Below, piece by piece: positions 12,992 through 23,495 of a DNA stretch of 64,000 nt. A model generated the notes under the pieces. The model saw only the letters and a list, made by a program, of their open reading frames with translations, did not search any database and was not told where the DNA came from. The stretch covers positions 32,833,263 through 32,897,262 of the forward strand of contig CM055828.1 in assembly GCA_029582265.1 (NCBI GenBank), given 5' to 3'. The stretch comes from Zoroaster sp. YZ-2022. Taxonomy: Eukaryota > Echinodermata > Asteroidea > Forcipulatida > Zoroasteridae. The translations under genes were made by a program, and so were the position numbers. Every line of letters begins with the position of its first letter. Position 1 is the stretch's first letter.

Positions 12992-13188
12992 GTATGTATG
13001 CATGTATGTATGTATGCATGTATGTATGCATGTATGTATGCATGTATGTATGCATGTATGTATGCATGTATGTATGCATGTATGTATGCATGTATGTATG
13101 CATGTATGTATGCATGTATGTATGCATGTATGTATGCATGTATGTATGCATGTATGTATGCATGTATGAAGTATGTATGCATGTACAC
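12992..13188. repeat. 12-bp tandem repeat (ATGTATGCATGT)n
   Basis: About 15 units of a dodecamer. Every step alternates purine and pyrimidine, and each unit contains the palindrome ATGCAT, so the tract can in principle form Z-DNA or cruciforms. The Met/Tyr/Cys or Met/His/Thr frames on it are repeat artefacts. Confidence 0.95.
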
Positions 13189-13459
13189 TTGTGTACTGGC
13201 TTTAATTATATCGTCCGTCTCTATGTAAAATTATCGTGTATCCAACTGAGATTGTGTCCGAATTTTTAAAGCCATGGGGGAAGAAGGGCCCTTTCTCCTC
13301 CCCACCCCAAACTTAAAAAAATATATATATATATTAAAAACAATAAACAATTACAAATAACTAGTACAAAGTTTTAAGCAGGGAATGCAATAACATTTAC
13401 TGCACATTGACGAAACGCATTTCTGTGACAATCATAGAAAATTTGATATAGGCCCTATA

Positions 13460-13590
13460 CACTGCAAAAAACTGTGGTGTTAAAAACTACACCATTGGTG
13501 TTTATATTAGGCAACTCGCACAATATAAACACAATGGAAGAATAAAGTTGACACCACTAGTGTTATTTTAACACCACAGCTTTTGCAGTG
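13460..13590. mobile_element. short MITE with CACTGCAAAA ends
   Basis: The left end CACTGCAAAAAACTGTGGTG and the inverted right end (CACCACAGCTTTTGCAGTG) are near-perfect inverted repeats about 26 bp long, in a 131-bp element. CACTG termini are typical of CACTA/EnSpm-type families, but the target duplication is too short to judge here. Confidence 0.65.
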
Positions 13591-13628
13591 TAAAAAGTAC
13601 ATTGGCTCTTCCTTAAAATATGGATCCG

Positions 13629-13862
13629 CATTGGCGGATCCAGGGGGGGCTAAGGGGGCTGTAGCCCCCCTAAAATTGTTTTAAAAAAATTAAAAAGGGA
13701 GAGAAAAAGAGAGAGGGGGAGGGGAGAGGAGAACGCACTCCCATTCCCACAGTGTGCTTTGTTTTTCTCTCCCTTTGATTATTTCATTGTAATTTTTGTA
13801 GTACTGAAAAATAATTGTTTTTGATTCTCAGCCCCCCCTAAAAATGTTCTGGATCCGCCCAT
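13629..13862. mobile_element. short element with GGCGGATCCAG ends
   Basis: Left end ATTGGCGGATCCAGG and inverted right end CTGGATCCGCCCAT frame a 234-bp element with G-rich and C-rich subterminal runs. A partial copy sits at 19769-19840 (ATGGGCGGATCCAGAACATT, then GGGGCTGAGAATCAAAAAC). The right half here is the mirror of that copy, so the two share one family. Superfamily unknown. Confidence 0.6.
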
Positions 13863-15068
13863 GATCCGTCTGCGTCTCATACAATAATTTAGCAAAATTT
13901 GTCTAAGAATTCCTTGTATAGGATTTGTTTTGTCAATTGACTTCAATTAATTCTTTGGATTTGAACTCATATTTCAAATTAATAGTTCCATCTGCATTGT
14001 TACATAGGCGTAATTTATGCTGTACATGGCGTATGTTAATGTTTCCGTTGTAATCTGCAAATATACTACTGGTACGATACCGGTACCGGAGCATCACCGC
14101 TTCCGTGATAGCTCAAATAAGTTTGGGAAAAAATTGCGTTTGAAATTGTATCGCAGATGTTAACTTTTAAATTTACTATTAAAGATAACTAACAGTTAAT
14201 TTATGTGACTTGTTTTTCTTTTATTTGAGTTAGACATTACATACAACTTAAATCTGAAAACTTGATTTTTGCACAGAATCTAGACATTGTGAGCCGACAC
14301 TTTATTTCGCTAAATTTGAAGGTAAATTTATTTACAACACAAACAGCATACAAATTATTTTTCTATGTCTTGGTGTGTTCGGAATCATGGCCAAAAGTAT
14401 CTAGTGTTTTGTCGACACGGGGGTGGGGCGAAGGGTAACGCCACACCCTTTTTCATGTCTCCTCGTTTGGGCTCACATTATTTCATGTCTTTTTTTTCTT
14501 TTCTTTTTTTACACGCGGCCCCCCTCCCTAAAAAACAACTATAGAAACAAACAAAAACAAAAATCCAATAAATAAAATGAATAAAACTAATTACAGTCCG
14601 AATTATTATATGAATACTTAATTGGTGTAAAGTTGATAGGGCCTAAACGTGTACCAACCATCGTGAGCAAATTGTGACCTGCATCATCGAAATGATGAAT
14701 GTCCCCCAAATTTCACATTTTGAGATATATGGATATCAACTTAAAGAGAATTTAATGGGCTTTCTGATGATACCAAACATTAATTTTTGGTTCATTTCAT
14801 TCCTGTGTTAGGATGTGATAAATTTATCGTGTAATAATGCAGTCATGCACGTTTTGTGAACTTTGGAAGTCCATTACACTGAAACATGTGTCGGGGGCAT
14901 TCCTCATTTCGATGGAGCGGGTCACAATTATTTTGTCTGATTGGAAGTGCTGTTATTTTAGAGAAAACTGGAATTGTCATGTCGGATTTTCAAAAGTTGA
15001 CGTCCGTTTCGTTGTTTTCTATAAAAAAAAGGGAAAAAAATGGGACCACCTTTTTTGTGATGAAACTT
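13863..15068. other. non-coding DNA
   Basis: No gene recognised. Overlapping frames at 14.84-15.28 kb run across a MITE boundary and an A-rich tract and are not supported as coding. Confidence 0.5.
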
Positions 15069-15485
15069 AAAGGTACGACCTTACCAGATTATCATATTAA
15101 GAAATTATTAACTAAAAACTTACTTTGTGGTAAAGTTAGTAGGCCTATAACATATCAATTATCAAAAGAAATGCTTTCATCTCAAGTGCTTTCATCTCAG
15201 AGAAAACAAGAACTGTTATGTCAAAAAAAAAAAAAAATTAAGTTGCCGGCTAGCATTTTTTTTATAACAATAAATAAAATTTAAATAAAAAGAGCAGAAT
15301 GTTTGTTATTGGCCTTACGTTTCGAACCTAGCAGGTTCTTTCTCAAAGGCATTTAAAAAAAAAGTTTTTTGACGTTTTTCTCGAAAACGTGAAGACGCGT
15401 TGTGATGAAACTCTTACATGCCAGTGTATTAAAATCAGATCGTTGATATGAAACTACTTTACCAAACACTAGTGTTGTACATTCA
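15069..15485 (+). mobile_element. GGAAGGTACAAC-family MITE with internal Penelope-like fragment
   Basis: Starts AAAGGTACGACCTTACCAG and ends at a degenerate inverted end (ACCAAACACTAGTGTTGTAC, about 15460-15480). Internal family blocks are AACTAAAAACTTACTTTGTGG and CATCTCAGAGAAAACAAGAA. Bases 15296-15352 do not belong to the family: they carry GGCCTTACGTTTCGAACC and the hairpin GAACCTAGCAGGTTC, also found at 30531-30570, with the GAAACGT signature seen in the Penelope-like units of this window. Confidence 0.6.
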
Positions 15486-17593
15486 CTTAAAAAACAACAA
15501 CATATACCCTTATATTATTTAAAATCAATATTCATAGACAATTGATGGCAATTAAAAAACATGTACATATACATTGCTATAAACTGCGTTGGTAAGTGCC
15601 AAACCAATAGGCTACATCACCGAGAAAAAAAAAAGTTCCATAGATTACCGCAAATCCTCATCGGCTAAGCTTGATGGTTGATATAAATGGTGGTTAACAC
15701 TTCGGCTCAATTGATATTCATTTATACGCGGCCTCAGCACCTATACTACACCGTGTAGTAGGTTGTAAATCGTTAATTACATGGGTAAATGAACTGATTT
15801 TCCCAATTTTATTAATTTTATCTTGTTTCAGAGGGTCTAGAAATGTTTTCTATCAAAAAAAAAAAAATTGTAAATTTTTATGTTTTTCTTAGAAAGATAA
15901 TTACTAATTAATACTAAAAAATCTCATTTTCCCCCAAAAAACCAAAAAAATACTCATTTTTAAACACAAAACCTGTACTTTTTTTACTCAATAGTAGTCC
16001 AGTCTACTATATATACATGCTGCAATATATACAAACCCATTGCCCATTCATAAAAAGCCACCTGCTATCGATCGATCACTCAGATACCGCCATCCGACCC
16101 CCCCCCCCCAAAGAGCCATCCCCCAATATCAGCCAACCCCCCCCCCCCAACATAGACGTATTTTATTGGTCGAAATACATCAGGCCTGTCAAATGCCATC
16201 ACAGAGCCATTTGATATGTCTCCCAGACCGCTGCAGGCATGTTATCTGATGGTAATCAGCCGGTGTGTTTACGACCTTGGTGACCCCCAACGCTAAGGCA
16301 GTTTGTACACAAATCCCATAGGGACCTCTCAGGAATGGCACTTGCGGCTGGCTTAAAGGGGTGAACGACTTTCCCGAATACTTTAAGATTCTAACACATT
16401 ATGTCTAATGGTGATCCAAAGGAACTTGCGAAGAATTGAAAATTTTCACCCTTTAATTAAAAAATACTTACACGAATAAAGGAGTGCTACTGCACCGTGT
16501 AGTATGGGTGTTCTCACGCAGGGTTAAGCAATAAATATCCTTTATTTTGATGAAATGTCTGAATAAATACATCCATATTTTATAATAATCAAGACATTGC
16601 TTTTGGGAATGTTTTTTTCTTATCTCGTTGTGTTGTCAACGAGAAAATAGTGAAAATTATGTGATTATTCGTATGCAAAGTTCAAAGTTCAGTTGGAAAA
16701 GTTATTTTACTCATTTGACTAAATATCCGCCGATCTACGTGATAACCCGTAGATATGTAAAACGCTACAAACGCCGACCTACGTGATTTTCCGTACCGTG
16801 TTTTTGTCCAATTCCAATTTACTACGTTTTTCTGATGACTGTATTTCATGATTATAGATATGAAATTAGACTAGTCTGACATCATAATAAAGTGCATGTT
16901 CTCCTCTTTCCATCAGTATATAATGTGTCTGTGTCAGTGATTGTAATATTCTCTAAATAAGGAATCTTTCTGATTGTGTGCAAAAACAATGTATCTCTGT
17001 GCGGGGGCTTAGGCACATACAGTCTTTTGTGTACTTACATGGTTAAGCGGATATGGGTTAAAAATGACAGCACTAAAATGATATCATCTCAGACAGATTC
17101 AAAGGGATATACGGTATTGTAAACATTCATCAGTAGTAAGTTTCGTGTAAAACTGATCAGTTATGTTTTTATTTTAGACTATACCAATATGTATAATGCT
17201 AAGTGGCGAGCAAGGTGTGGTGGTTGGGGGGGGGGGGTGGAGCAAACAGACTGTAAAATGTGATATTTCCACAAAAAATAATAATTGTCCGAATTATTAA
17301 ATTATCCAAAGGTGTCAATAAACACTTTATCACATTGCGTCATAAGTTCATTTCATCACATTATATACAACCAGTTTGGTGACCATATCTTATTGCAATT
17401 GTGAATGTGTGTGTTTGTGTATGTGTGTGGGGGTGATAGGGTGGTTTTGTGGGGAAAAGAGCCCATGATGAACCCTCTAAACCCCCCCATGACACCCCCT
17501 GAACCTTTCCCCTCCTCCAATCCTGCACATCGATAAATCCAGGAATATTTGAAGTCATAAATAGCCCTGTATAGGGCCCAACCCTAATTCGGA
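15486..17593. other. non-coding DNA
   Basis: No gene recognised. It contains C runs near 16097-16108 and 16138-16148 and a G run at about 17226-17237. A palindrome ACTACACCGTGTAGT lies at 15746-15760, with a related CTGCACCGTGTAGTA at 16490-16504. The frames at 16.02-16.25 kb are low-complexity Pro-rich readings of the C runs. Confidence 0.45.
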
Positions 17594-17704
17594 ATAACCC
17601 TCCTCTCCCATCCTCCCCTTCCCCGCCCTCCTCAAACCCCCTGCCTCAATAACCCTCCTCTCCCATCCTCCCCTTCCCCGCCCTCCTCAAACCCCCGGCC
17701 TCAC
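17594..17704. repeat. tandem duplication of a polypyrimidine segment
   Basis: Two nearly identical copies of a roughly 55-bp C/T-rich unit (CCCTCCTCTCCCATCCTCCC, then CTTCCCCGCCCTCCTCAAAC) lie head to tail. Long one-sided pyrimidine DNA of this type can form triplex structures. Confidence 0.85.
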
Positions 17705-18665
17705 CCATAGGTAACTTATTTGAAAGATGTGTTAACGATGGACCGCCGGTGTTTTTCGCTATTTTAAGGCAACTTGCGATATTTCAACGGACATTTTATA
17801 TTTTTCATCAGAACATTGCTATTGTACTTGAGGAAGTAAATAAATATGCTGTCAAATTATACAAATAAATTCTCAAAATACTCGTGAGAAACATGGTCTT
17901 ATAGTAAAAATGTACCGAAATGAAGTGATGGCGGTCTCTTTATAAATTAATGTTGCCACTTTTTTTGCTGTTAAACCAGACTACTGTGACAACTATTTTG
18001 TTAAATACCTCTCTTCGAAGTATCTGTTTTCCTTTCTAATAGGAAATTATCAATATTCCAATGAAAACAAATATTTCCGGAAATTGCCGGTAAAACACGG
18101 GCGATATATCTATAAGATACTAGTAGTTTCTATCTTTCTGCTAAGAAAAATAGTGATGTTGTCCTGCAGGTTTAAACCAAAACAATCAGAAATGTTAAAG
18201 CGTGGCTCTAAGCAAGTATTAATAATTGGCGTTTCCCATTTTGAAAGAGCTACACAACATACGGTTTATTACTAACTACAATAAAATATTGTAAAATTTC
18301 CGAATTTGTCTTTCTCCTTTCCTTTTGACTCGAATTCAGAAATGTACAGTCCTCTGGAGGGGGAAATGGTCCTCATTATGTTTAGAAATTGCCTTCCTGA
18401 TGTCACTCTTGCACAGTCATGTCATTAGTTAAGAATATCACCCAATTTATTTTCAAAATATATTTTGTAAATGACACCGAAAATATCGGCGATGTTGCAC
18501 GTGTAAAATTGTAGAGGGTTTGGTTTTCCTTCAGTGGACATTCGTGTTTTTTTTTCTGAAATCGAGACGAAAGGAGTTCGGACAAAAATTACTTTTTACA
18601 ATATTTTACCTACGGATTGTAATAATATAATGTTTATGTTGTTTTATACATAAACCTCTCTAAGG
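17705..18665. other. non-coding DNA
   Basis: No supported gene and no clear TIR pair. Two stretches (about 18090-18120 and 12775-12800) share AACACGGGCGATATATC and are probably pieces of one repeat. Confidence 0.45.
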
Positions 18666-18990
18666 CCAAAAAAAAAAGGTCTTCGGTGTCTGGTCCCCGC
18701 GCGCGTCACCTCAGACCCACGCGTCGGCATTTTTAATGCTATTTTTTTTGTTATAGGAAACGATGTCCAATTTCAGCCAAAATTGTTGGATCGATTGGAA
18801 TTCTGCCGTGCTGTGCTTTAAACGTCTTTTTCACATGGGGGTATGAAATGTTTGCCCGATTTGTGGGGCCTCTCTTAGCCACCATACTTTGTATATGGGA
18901 AATTTGGTCCCGGCGTACACAATGTATCACTGCACCGATTTTGAAGTCGATTGATGACCAGAAACCGGTGACTTTTTTTTTGTGGCCTAC
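18666..18990 (+). repeat. dispersed repeat Q (copy 1, longest)
   Basis: Blocks in order: AGACCCACGCGTCGGCATTT, then ACGATGTCCAATTTCAGCC, GGATCGATTGGAATTCTGCC, TTTGCCCGATTTGTGGGGCC, TTAGCCACCATACTTTGTAT, and TGATGACCAGAAACCGG. A second copy at 38431-38591 plus 39010-39110 is split by an insertion. A third, internally deleted copy is at 51590-51785. No coding frame and no clear TIR, so the class is unknown. Confidence 0.7.
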
Positions 18991-19462
18991 AAATTGGGAA
19001 AGGTGAATTATTTATATTTGCTTGGAACCCATCTTTAAATATTTGTTAGGCCTATAAAAATATATACCTTTTGTGACCCAACACATAAGCGAGTAAATTG
19101 CCTCAAGGTTAGATCCGCGCTGAATAGGGCCTATGCATCTGAATCTATTGTTGCTGGGGCCTGATCTTCAGAATGGAGATATTGTTATCATTTTCCCCTG
19201 ACGCTGATAATAGGCCTATTTTTGTTTAGAAAAATTGTATTTCATTTGATTATGATGATAGTTAAATCTAATTTTATTTTAAATGTAGGCCTAAAGGTGT
19301 ATTTAATATCATTTCTATTATGTTATTATTTACTTGGTACGCCTTGTGGGCGAATCCAGATTTCATTAATATAATGTGGAATTCAGGAGCGAGTTTGAAA
19401 TGGAAACTAGGCTATTTCACTTTAAGGTGACAACACCTCAGACCGGCAAAATGACTGATTCT

Positions 19463-19672
19463 TTAAAGGGGCACTATCGTCACGATCAACAGGGCATGGA
19501 ATCGGAGTGCTATTTTTTATTATTTTTTAGATTAACCCAGTGACTGAAAATAATACCCCACATGATAAGGTCATATCACCGTTGCTGCTGCATAAATGAG
19601 CCAGTATAATCATCGGTCACTGTGTTCATCTTAAACTAGGGCACCGATTCCATGCCCTGTTGAAATAAACTT
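19463..19672. mobile_element. MITE with AAAGGGGCACTATCGTCACG end, unsplit paralog
   Basis: Same family as 3951-4543 but without the SINE: the left end runs straight through AACAGGGCATGGAATCGGAG, and the interior TGAGCCAG..GTCACTGTGTTCATC is conserved. The right outer TIR is missing after ATGCCCTGTTGAAA. TTAA is at 19463-19466. Confidence 0.75.
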
Positions 19673-19768
19673 TTTGATTTACCAATTCTAAAGATGATGT
19701 GACCAATCACACGTTTACAAAAGAGCCCTAAATGGTCAAACTGCGCCGGGCACAAAATGTACACTGGT

Positions 19769-19845
19769 CCATGGGCGGATCCAGAACATTTTTTAGGGGG
19801 GGGGCTGAGAATCAAAAACAATTATTTTTCAGTACTAAAAAAATG
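19769..19845 (+). repeat. partial copy of GGCGGATCCAG-end element
   Basis: Begins ATGGGCGGATCCAGAACATT and continues GGGGGCTGAGAATCAAAAAC, mirroring the right half of the element at 13629-13862. The distal part is lost. Confidence 0.6.
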
Positions 19846-20750
19846 ACAAGAAACCATGACATCTATAATATTTTTGAGATATCAGCAGAAGTTGATTTTT
19901 TTAAAATAATGCACTAGCATTACATCTTATTCATCTGAAAATTAAACAAATTATTGATGTTATGTACACAATATACAAACTCTGCATACAAATGATATAT
20001 GGCCTACACTTTTGCCCGGCGGGAAATCATCCTGGTACTCTAAGGTCTCGCAAAGTGTAAACAAGTCAAATGGTCCGTATACCCTTCCTTTAAACAATTC
20101 AAGGGAGATATTATAACCCAACCTGGGAGTTTCACCTTAGTTGTTTAATTTTGTAGTTATGGAGAAATAGTGAAAATGCATTAAGATTTGTATTCATTCC
20201 AAGAAAGTATTTCAAGGGATGTTTTGTTTACACCAAGTAAGTTTCATCTGTGATCATTTTTTTATTTATAGAATCACATGAATATCGTGCATAGGAGCTC
20301 ATTATAGCTGCAAAACAGATTCGTCTTTGGTTTACTTGTAATTACCGTTAAGTGTTTTTTTTTCCTACCAAGGGCTAGAATTGATGCGATTATCGATACT
20401 AAAATCATCGTCACATTAGCGAGAGGACCTAATTACATTTTCCCGTTTCTTTTATTTTCATCAAACACTGATTCGGGAAAACAAGTGCATGAACTGTTTG
20501 AAGAACTCTGAAATCGAAATTGATTTTATAATCATCATCTCTATTCCCGCCGATTCTGTTTGTTATGGCTAAAATCCTTCCTCTCTGTAAATCTACGTTG
20601 CTGCGAAAATTTAATGGTGTATTAAATTTCATTTGGTTACGATAAATAAGCCTCCGGAGGTTTTTATAACGACAAATCGGGCAAATTTACGACCGATTTG
20701 GATAAAAGTTCATTGTCCTTAAATGAACTACGAGGACAGCGTTTCATGCA
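19846..20750. other. non-coding DNA upstream of candidate promoter
   Basis: No gene or structured repeat recognised. Confidence 0.45.
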
Positions 20751-20758
20751 TGACGTCA
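20751..20758. promoter_or_regulatory. perfect CRE/ATF palindrome TGACGTCA
   Basis: Consensus CREB/ATF site TGACGTCA about 540 bp before the candidate start codon at 21301. A single 8-mer can occur by chance; its position upstream of the only good 5' exon is the reason to note it. Confidence 0.35.
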
Positions 20759-21178
20759 TCAATTTATTATGATTTAAAGAAGCGGGTAAGGTCAAGGTCA
20801 TGAGGGGATAATACCTGAGGTGGATGACAACACTGCTGATTTCTTTTTACGTGAAATTCATTTTACTTATGTGATAATAATATTCTACGTTTAGCATTAA
20901 TATCTACGCCAGTAGAAAATCTGTTCCGAGTTCAGCAATTTTAATTCATGCTAGGAGTCTAACTTTATCCAGATTGTAGTGACCTGATTCCAACCCACCG
21001 CGCATAATGGTACAGCCTCATAGACACACATAGTTAAAGCATTTGTACGTTTTGACAAGCGGAGCGTGATCGCCGAATGTATCGTACCGGGTTAGGTACG
21101 GTATACTTATGTCTTCGCTTTGCTCTTTTTGAGGCCCCAGAGGACCCGACATCACCTAAAAACCAGCTGAACCTCCAC

Positions 21179-21190
21179 GGGGAATTTCCC
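21179..21190. promoter_or_regulatory. palindromic kappaB-like site GGGGAATTTCCC
   Basis: GGGGAATTTCCC is fully palindromic and contains the canonical NF-kB/Rel core GGGAATTTCC. It lies about 110 bp upstream of the ATG at 21301, in the region expected for a proximal promoter or 5' UTR. If the exon is real, Rel-family control is possible. Confidence 0.45.
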
Positions 21191-21300
21191 AAGACACTAG
21201 AGCACACGTCAGCATCCGATTGAGCCGATTTCTACTTGTAAACTAACACACAGTCTTGGCATCGGATTTCTTTTTGGGGTCGAGTTTTCGGGCAGAGAAG

Positions 21301-21559
21301 ATGGCTGCCAATGCATCGTCGAGTGATCTACGTGAAGCTGTGCCAACGACGTGCGGTGTTACCGCGGGACCGCCGTCTACCTCGGTCCCCCCTGCTGCAC
21401 CTGGTGGCCCGGTCACTCAGCCACCGTGTGTCCAACACACCCAAGGATTGAGCGGCGTAAATAGCACAACTCGAGGACTGAATGATCCTAAACCATCTAC
21501 AAGCATGCAAACTGCGGGACATGCAAGCAGTGGAAAACCTAGCAAACAACGCTTCAAAG
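21301..21559 (+). CDS. candidate first coding exon, Ser/Pro/Thr-rich N-terminus
   Basis: This is the only stretch with several independent signs of a real gene. An in-frame TAA at 21244-21246 precedes the first ATG, whose context GAAGATGGCT is a good translation start. The frame is open for 86 codons plus one base and stops being open shortly after the splice donor AAG|GTAAGC at 21560, so the intron is phase 1. The predicted segment begins MAANASSSDLREA and is rich in Ser, Pro, Thr, Ala and Gly, with no predicted membrane segment or signal peptide. It ends in a basic patch KPSKQRFK, so it looks like a disordered N-terminal tail leading into a folded domain encoded by the next exon. Local sequence is richer in G+C and CpG than the flanks. 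I do not recognise the gene. The exon end RFK plus a Gly codon start faintly recalls the RFKG that opens the PTB domain of Disabled-family adaptors, but four residues are not evidence. No acceptor-linked downstream exon could be identified. Confidence 0.6.
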
Positions 21560-22315
21560 GTAAGCGAATCTAGATAGTGTGATTTTCATGATGGTCGACA
21601 TTGTATTTTGAGATTAACAAGTTCATCCAGCGTAAATAACAAGGTCAAGGATGAATATTTTGTGATATAATGCCAATGCCGTCTTTTTATTTTTGACTAG
21701 ATATTACAATTTTGGAAAAGCAAAATGTGAACTCTGATTTATTGATTTAGATTCCAAGATTTATGGATCAATGAAGACAATCACTCAGACAATGTTTGTA
21801 AACAGATGTTTATTTAATTTATTTTAATTTTTTTAATTAAGCAGTAACATACTAACAAACAAGACATGTTTCAATCTTGTCTGAATTTATTTGAATCATT
21901 TTTTTCTCTCGAAAGTTATTCATTGATCAATGTTATTGATTGATAATCAACTAACTGGATTGATTGATTGGTTTTGATTTATAAACTTTTCCATTTTTAT
22001 AAATCTGTGTTTTTAATTCTAAGCACAGTTTGCGATTGGAATGGTGTATTTTAATCATTAGAAATTAATACTAGAGTACAGACTACATCTCTATCATATA
22101 AATGGACAGGTTATTGGTCATAAATAAATTGCTGTACAGTTGTACTTAAAACCAAAAGAAAATATTTCCATAAAATTGTACAAATAGTACTAGTAGACAA
22201 AATTATATCTTGATTGATAGATTTTTAAATCTTTTAAAATATCATTTTACAGTGTTTTGGTTGTTACAGTTTAAAATGCTTTGATACAAACTAATGCTAT
22301 TATTAAACCACTGTC
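21560..22315 (+). other. presumed start of intron 1
   Basis: Begins at the GTAAGC donor. AT-rich, with no repeat recognised and no coding frame. The intron's 3' end was not found inside the window. Confidence 0.4.
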
Positions 22316-22761
22316 AAAGGTGGGTACAGCGTATTCTCAAAAAAACAAAAAATGATCAAATTTGTACATAAAACTTACTTTGTGTGAAGTTGAAGATGGT
22401 ATCCCACGCCCCTTGAAGTATTTCCGTCTCAGGTGCTTTCATTTTTGTTAACATCTGACAGCAGATCATAAATTTGTGATGAAAGGATTATGAAGTTTGT
22501 GTTTGCTGGTCCAAAAAACACAGAATTCATAATTTGCTGACCAAAGTTGAAGATTTGCTATTCACTAATATCATAACAAGTTAGTACTTGCAGTATTTCA
22601 GCCTTAAATTTTTGCTGTTGAGTTTTAAAAATGAAATTGTCACATGCATTGATCTGAAACTTACACGGATTGGTAAATCTTGATTCAAAGAAAGTAAACA
22701 AGTTTTTAAAACTTTGAGAAGCAGTTTTGCCAACATGACCGATGTTGTACCTTCCCTTTAA
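22316..22761 (+). mobile_element. GGAAGGTACAAC-family MITE, near full length
   Basis: Left end AAAGGTGGGTACAGCGTATT and right end GATGTTGTACCTTCCCTTTAA are inverted forms of the family terminus. Internal blocks ACTTACTTTGTGTGAAGTTG, TTTCCGTCTCAGGTGCTTTC and AAGCAGTTTTGCCAAC are all present in order. About 446 bp; TTAA at the right end. Confidence 0.65.
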
Positions 22762-23031
22762 ATACGGACAGATGGTTTTTGGTTGGTTAATAATTATAGA
22801 ATAAATTGTTCAAGTACAGGGAGTTCTTTCATGATCAATCTGTTGAGTTACAGACAATTAGTATCAATGATTAGTAATTTAATATCAGAAGTGAAATCTA
22901 ATGGCTAAAACATACATATATTGTACAGCCTGTTCTGATTGTGAAGAGATTACTAAGTGAAACCAATAATAACCAAAATATGGCTGTGATTTGAAGGTTT
23001 CTAGATTTGGGAAGGTGAAACATCGTTTATT
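22762..23031. other. intronic or intergenic AT-rich DNA
   Basis: Nothing recognised. Confidence 0.4.
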
Positions 23032-23039
23032 CTGACTTC

Positions 23040-23487
23040 GGAAAGAATGTCTTATCCAACTGCCACATTTTCTCCTTCATCAGAACCAATAATGTAATCT
23101 TACCTGCTCAGTAAGGTGGAGAACGTATGGATGATGATGGACATACTTCAAATTATTCCAGAATATATATGTTTAATGAAAAATCAGGCGTTTTTGGTAC
23201 ATGATGAATTCCTCAGTCATGTCATTCTGATCTTGTCACCTTCCCCATTAGTGGCCAACACGGTCATCATACATTTGCAACTATAGTAGGATTTTTCTAT
23301 TTTCTGAAGGGAAGAATTTTTTTAGAAGGGAAATAAAGTCCGAAAACCATCATAAAAGTGGATTTTAAAGATAGTTTTTGACTTCTGTACCCCAAAAAAA
23401 TCGATAGAATCATTTTTAACTGGTTAGTGGTTGCAAAAAAATTCCAAAAACCCTTAAAAAGTGGCAGTTGGATACGACATTCTTTCC
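23040..23487. mobile_element. MITE with perfect 8-bp target duplication CTGACTTC
   Basis: Left end GGAAAGAATGTCTTATCCAA and the inverted right end (GGATACGACATTCTTTCC) are near-perfect inverted repeats over about 30 bp, extending into CTGCCAC. The 8 bases immediately outside are CTGACTTC on both sides (23032-23039 and 23488-23495). An 8-bp duplication fits hAT, P or Merlin superfamilies; the GGAAAG terminus does not decide. 448 bp, non-coding. Confidence 0.85.
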
Positions 23488-23495
23488 CTGACTTC

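Noticed and set aside
12972..13269. Met/Tyr/Cys and Met/His/Thr repeat proteins on both strands
   Set aside because: They read the 12-bp tandem repeat; the same DNA is open in four frames, as expected for a period divisible by three.
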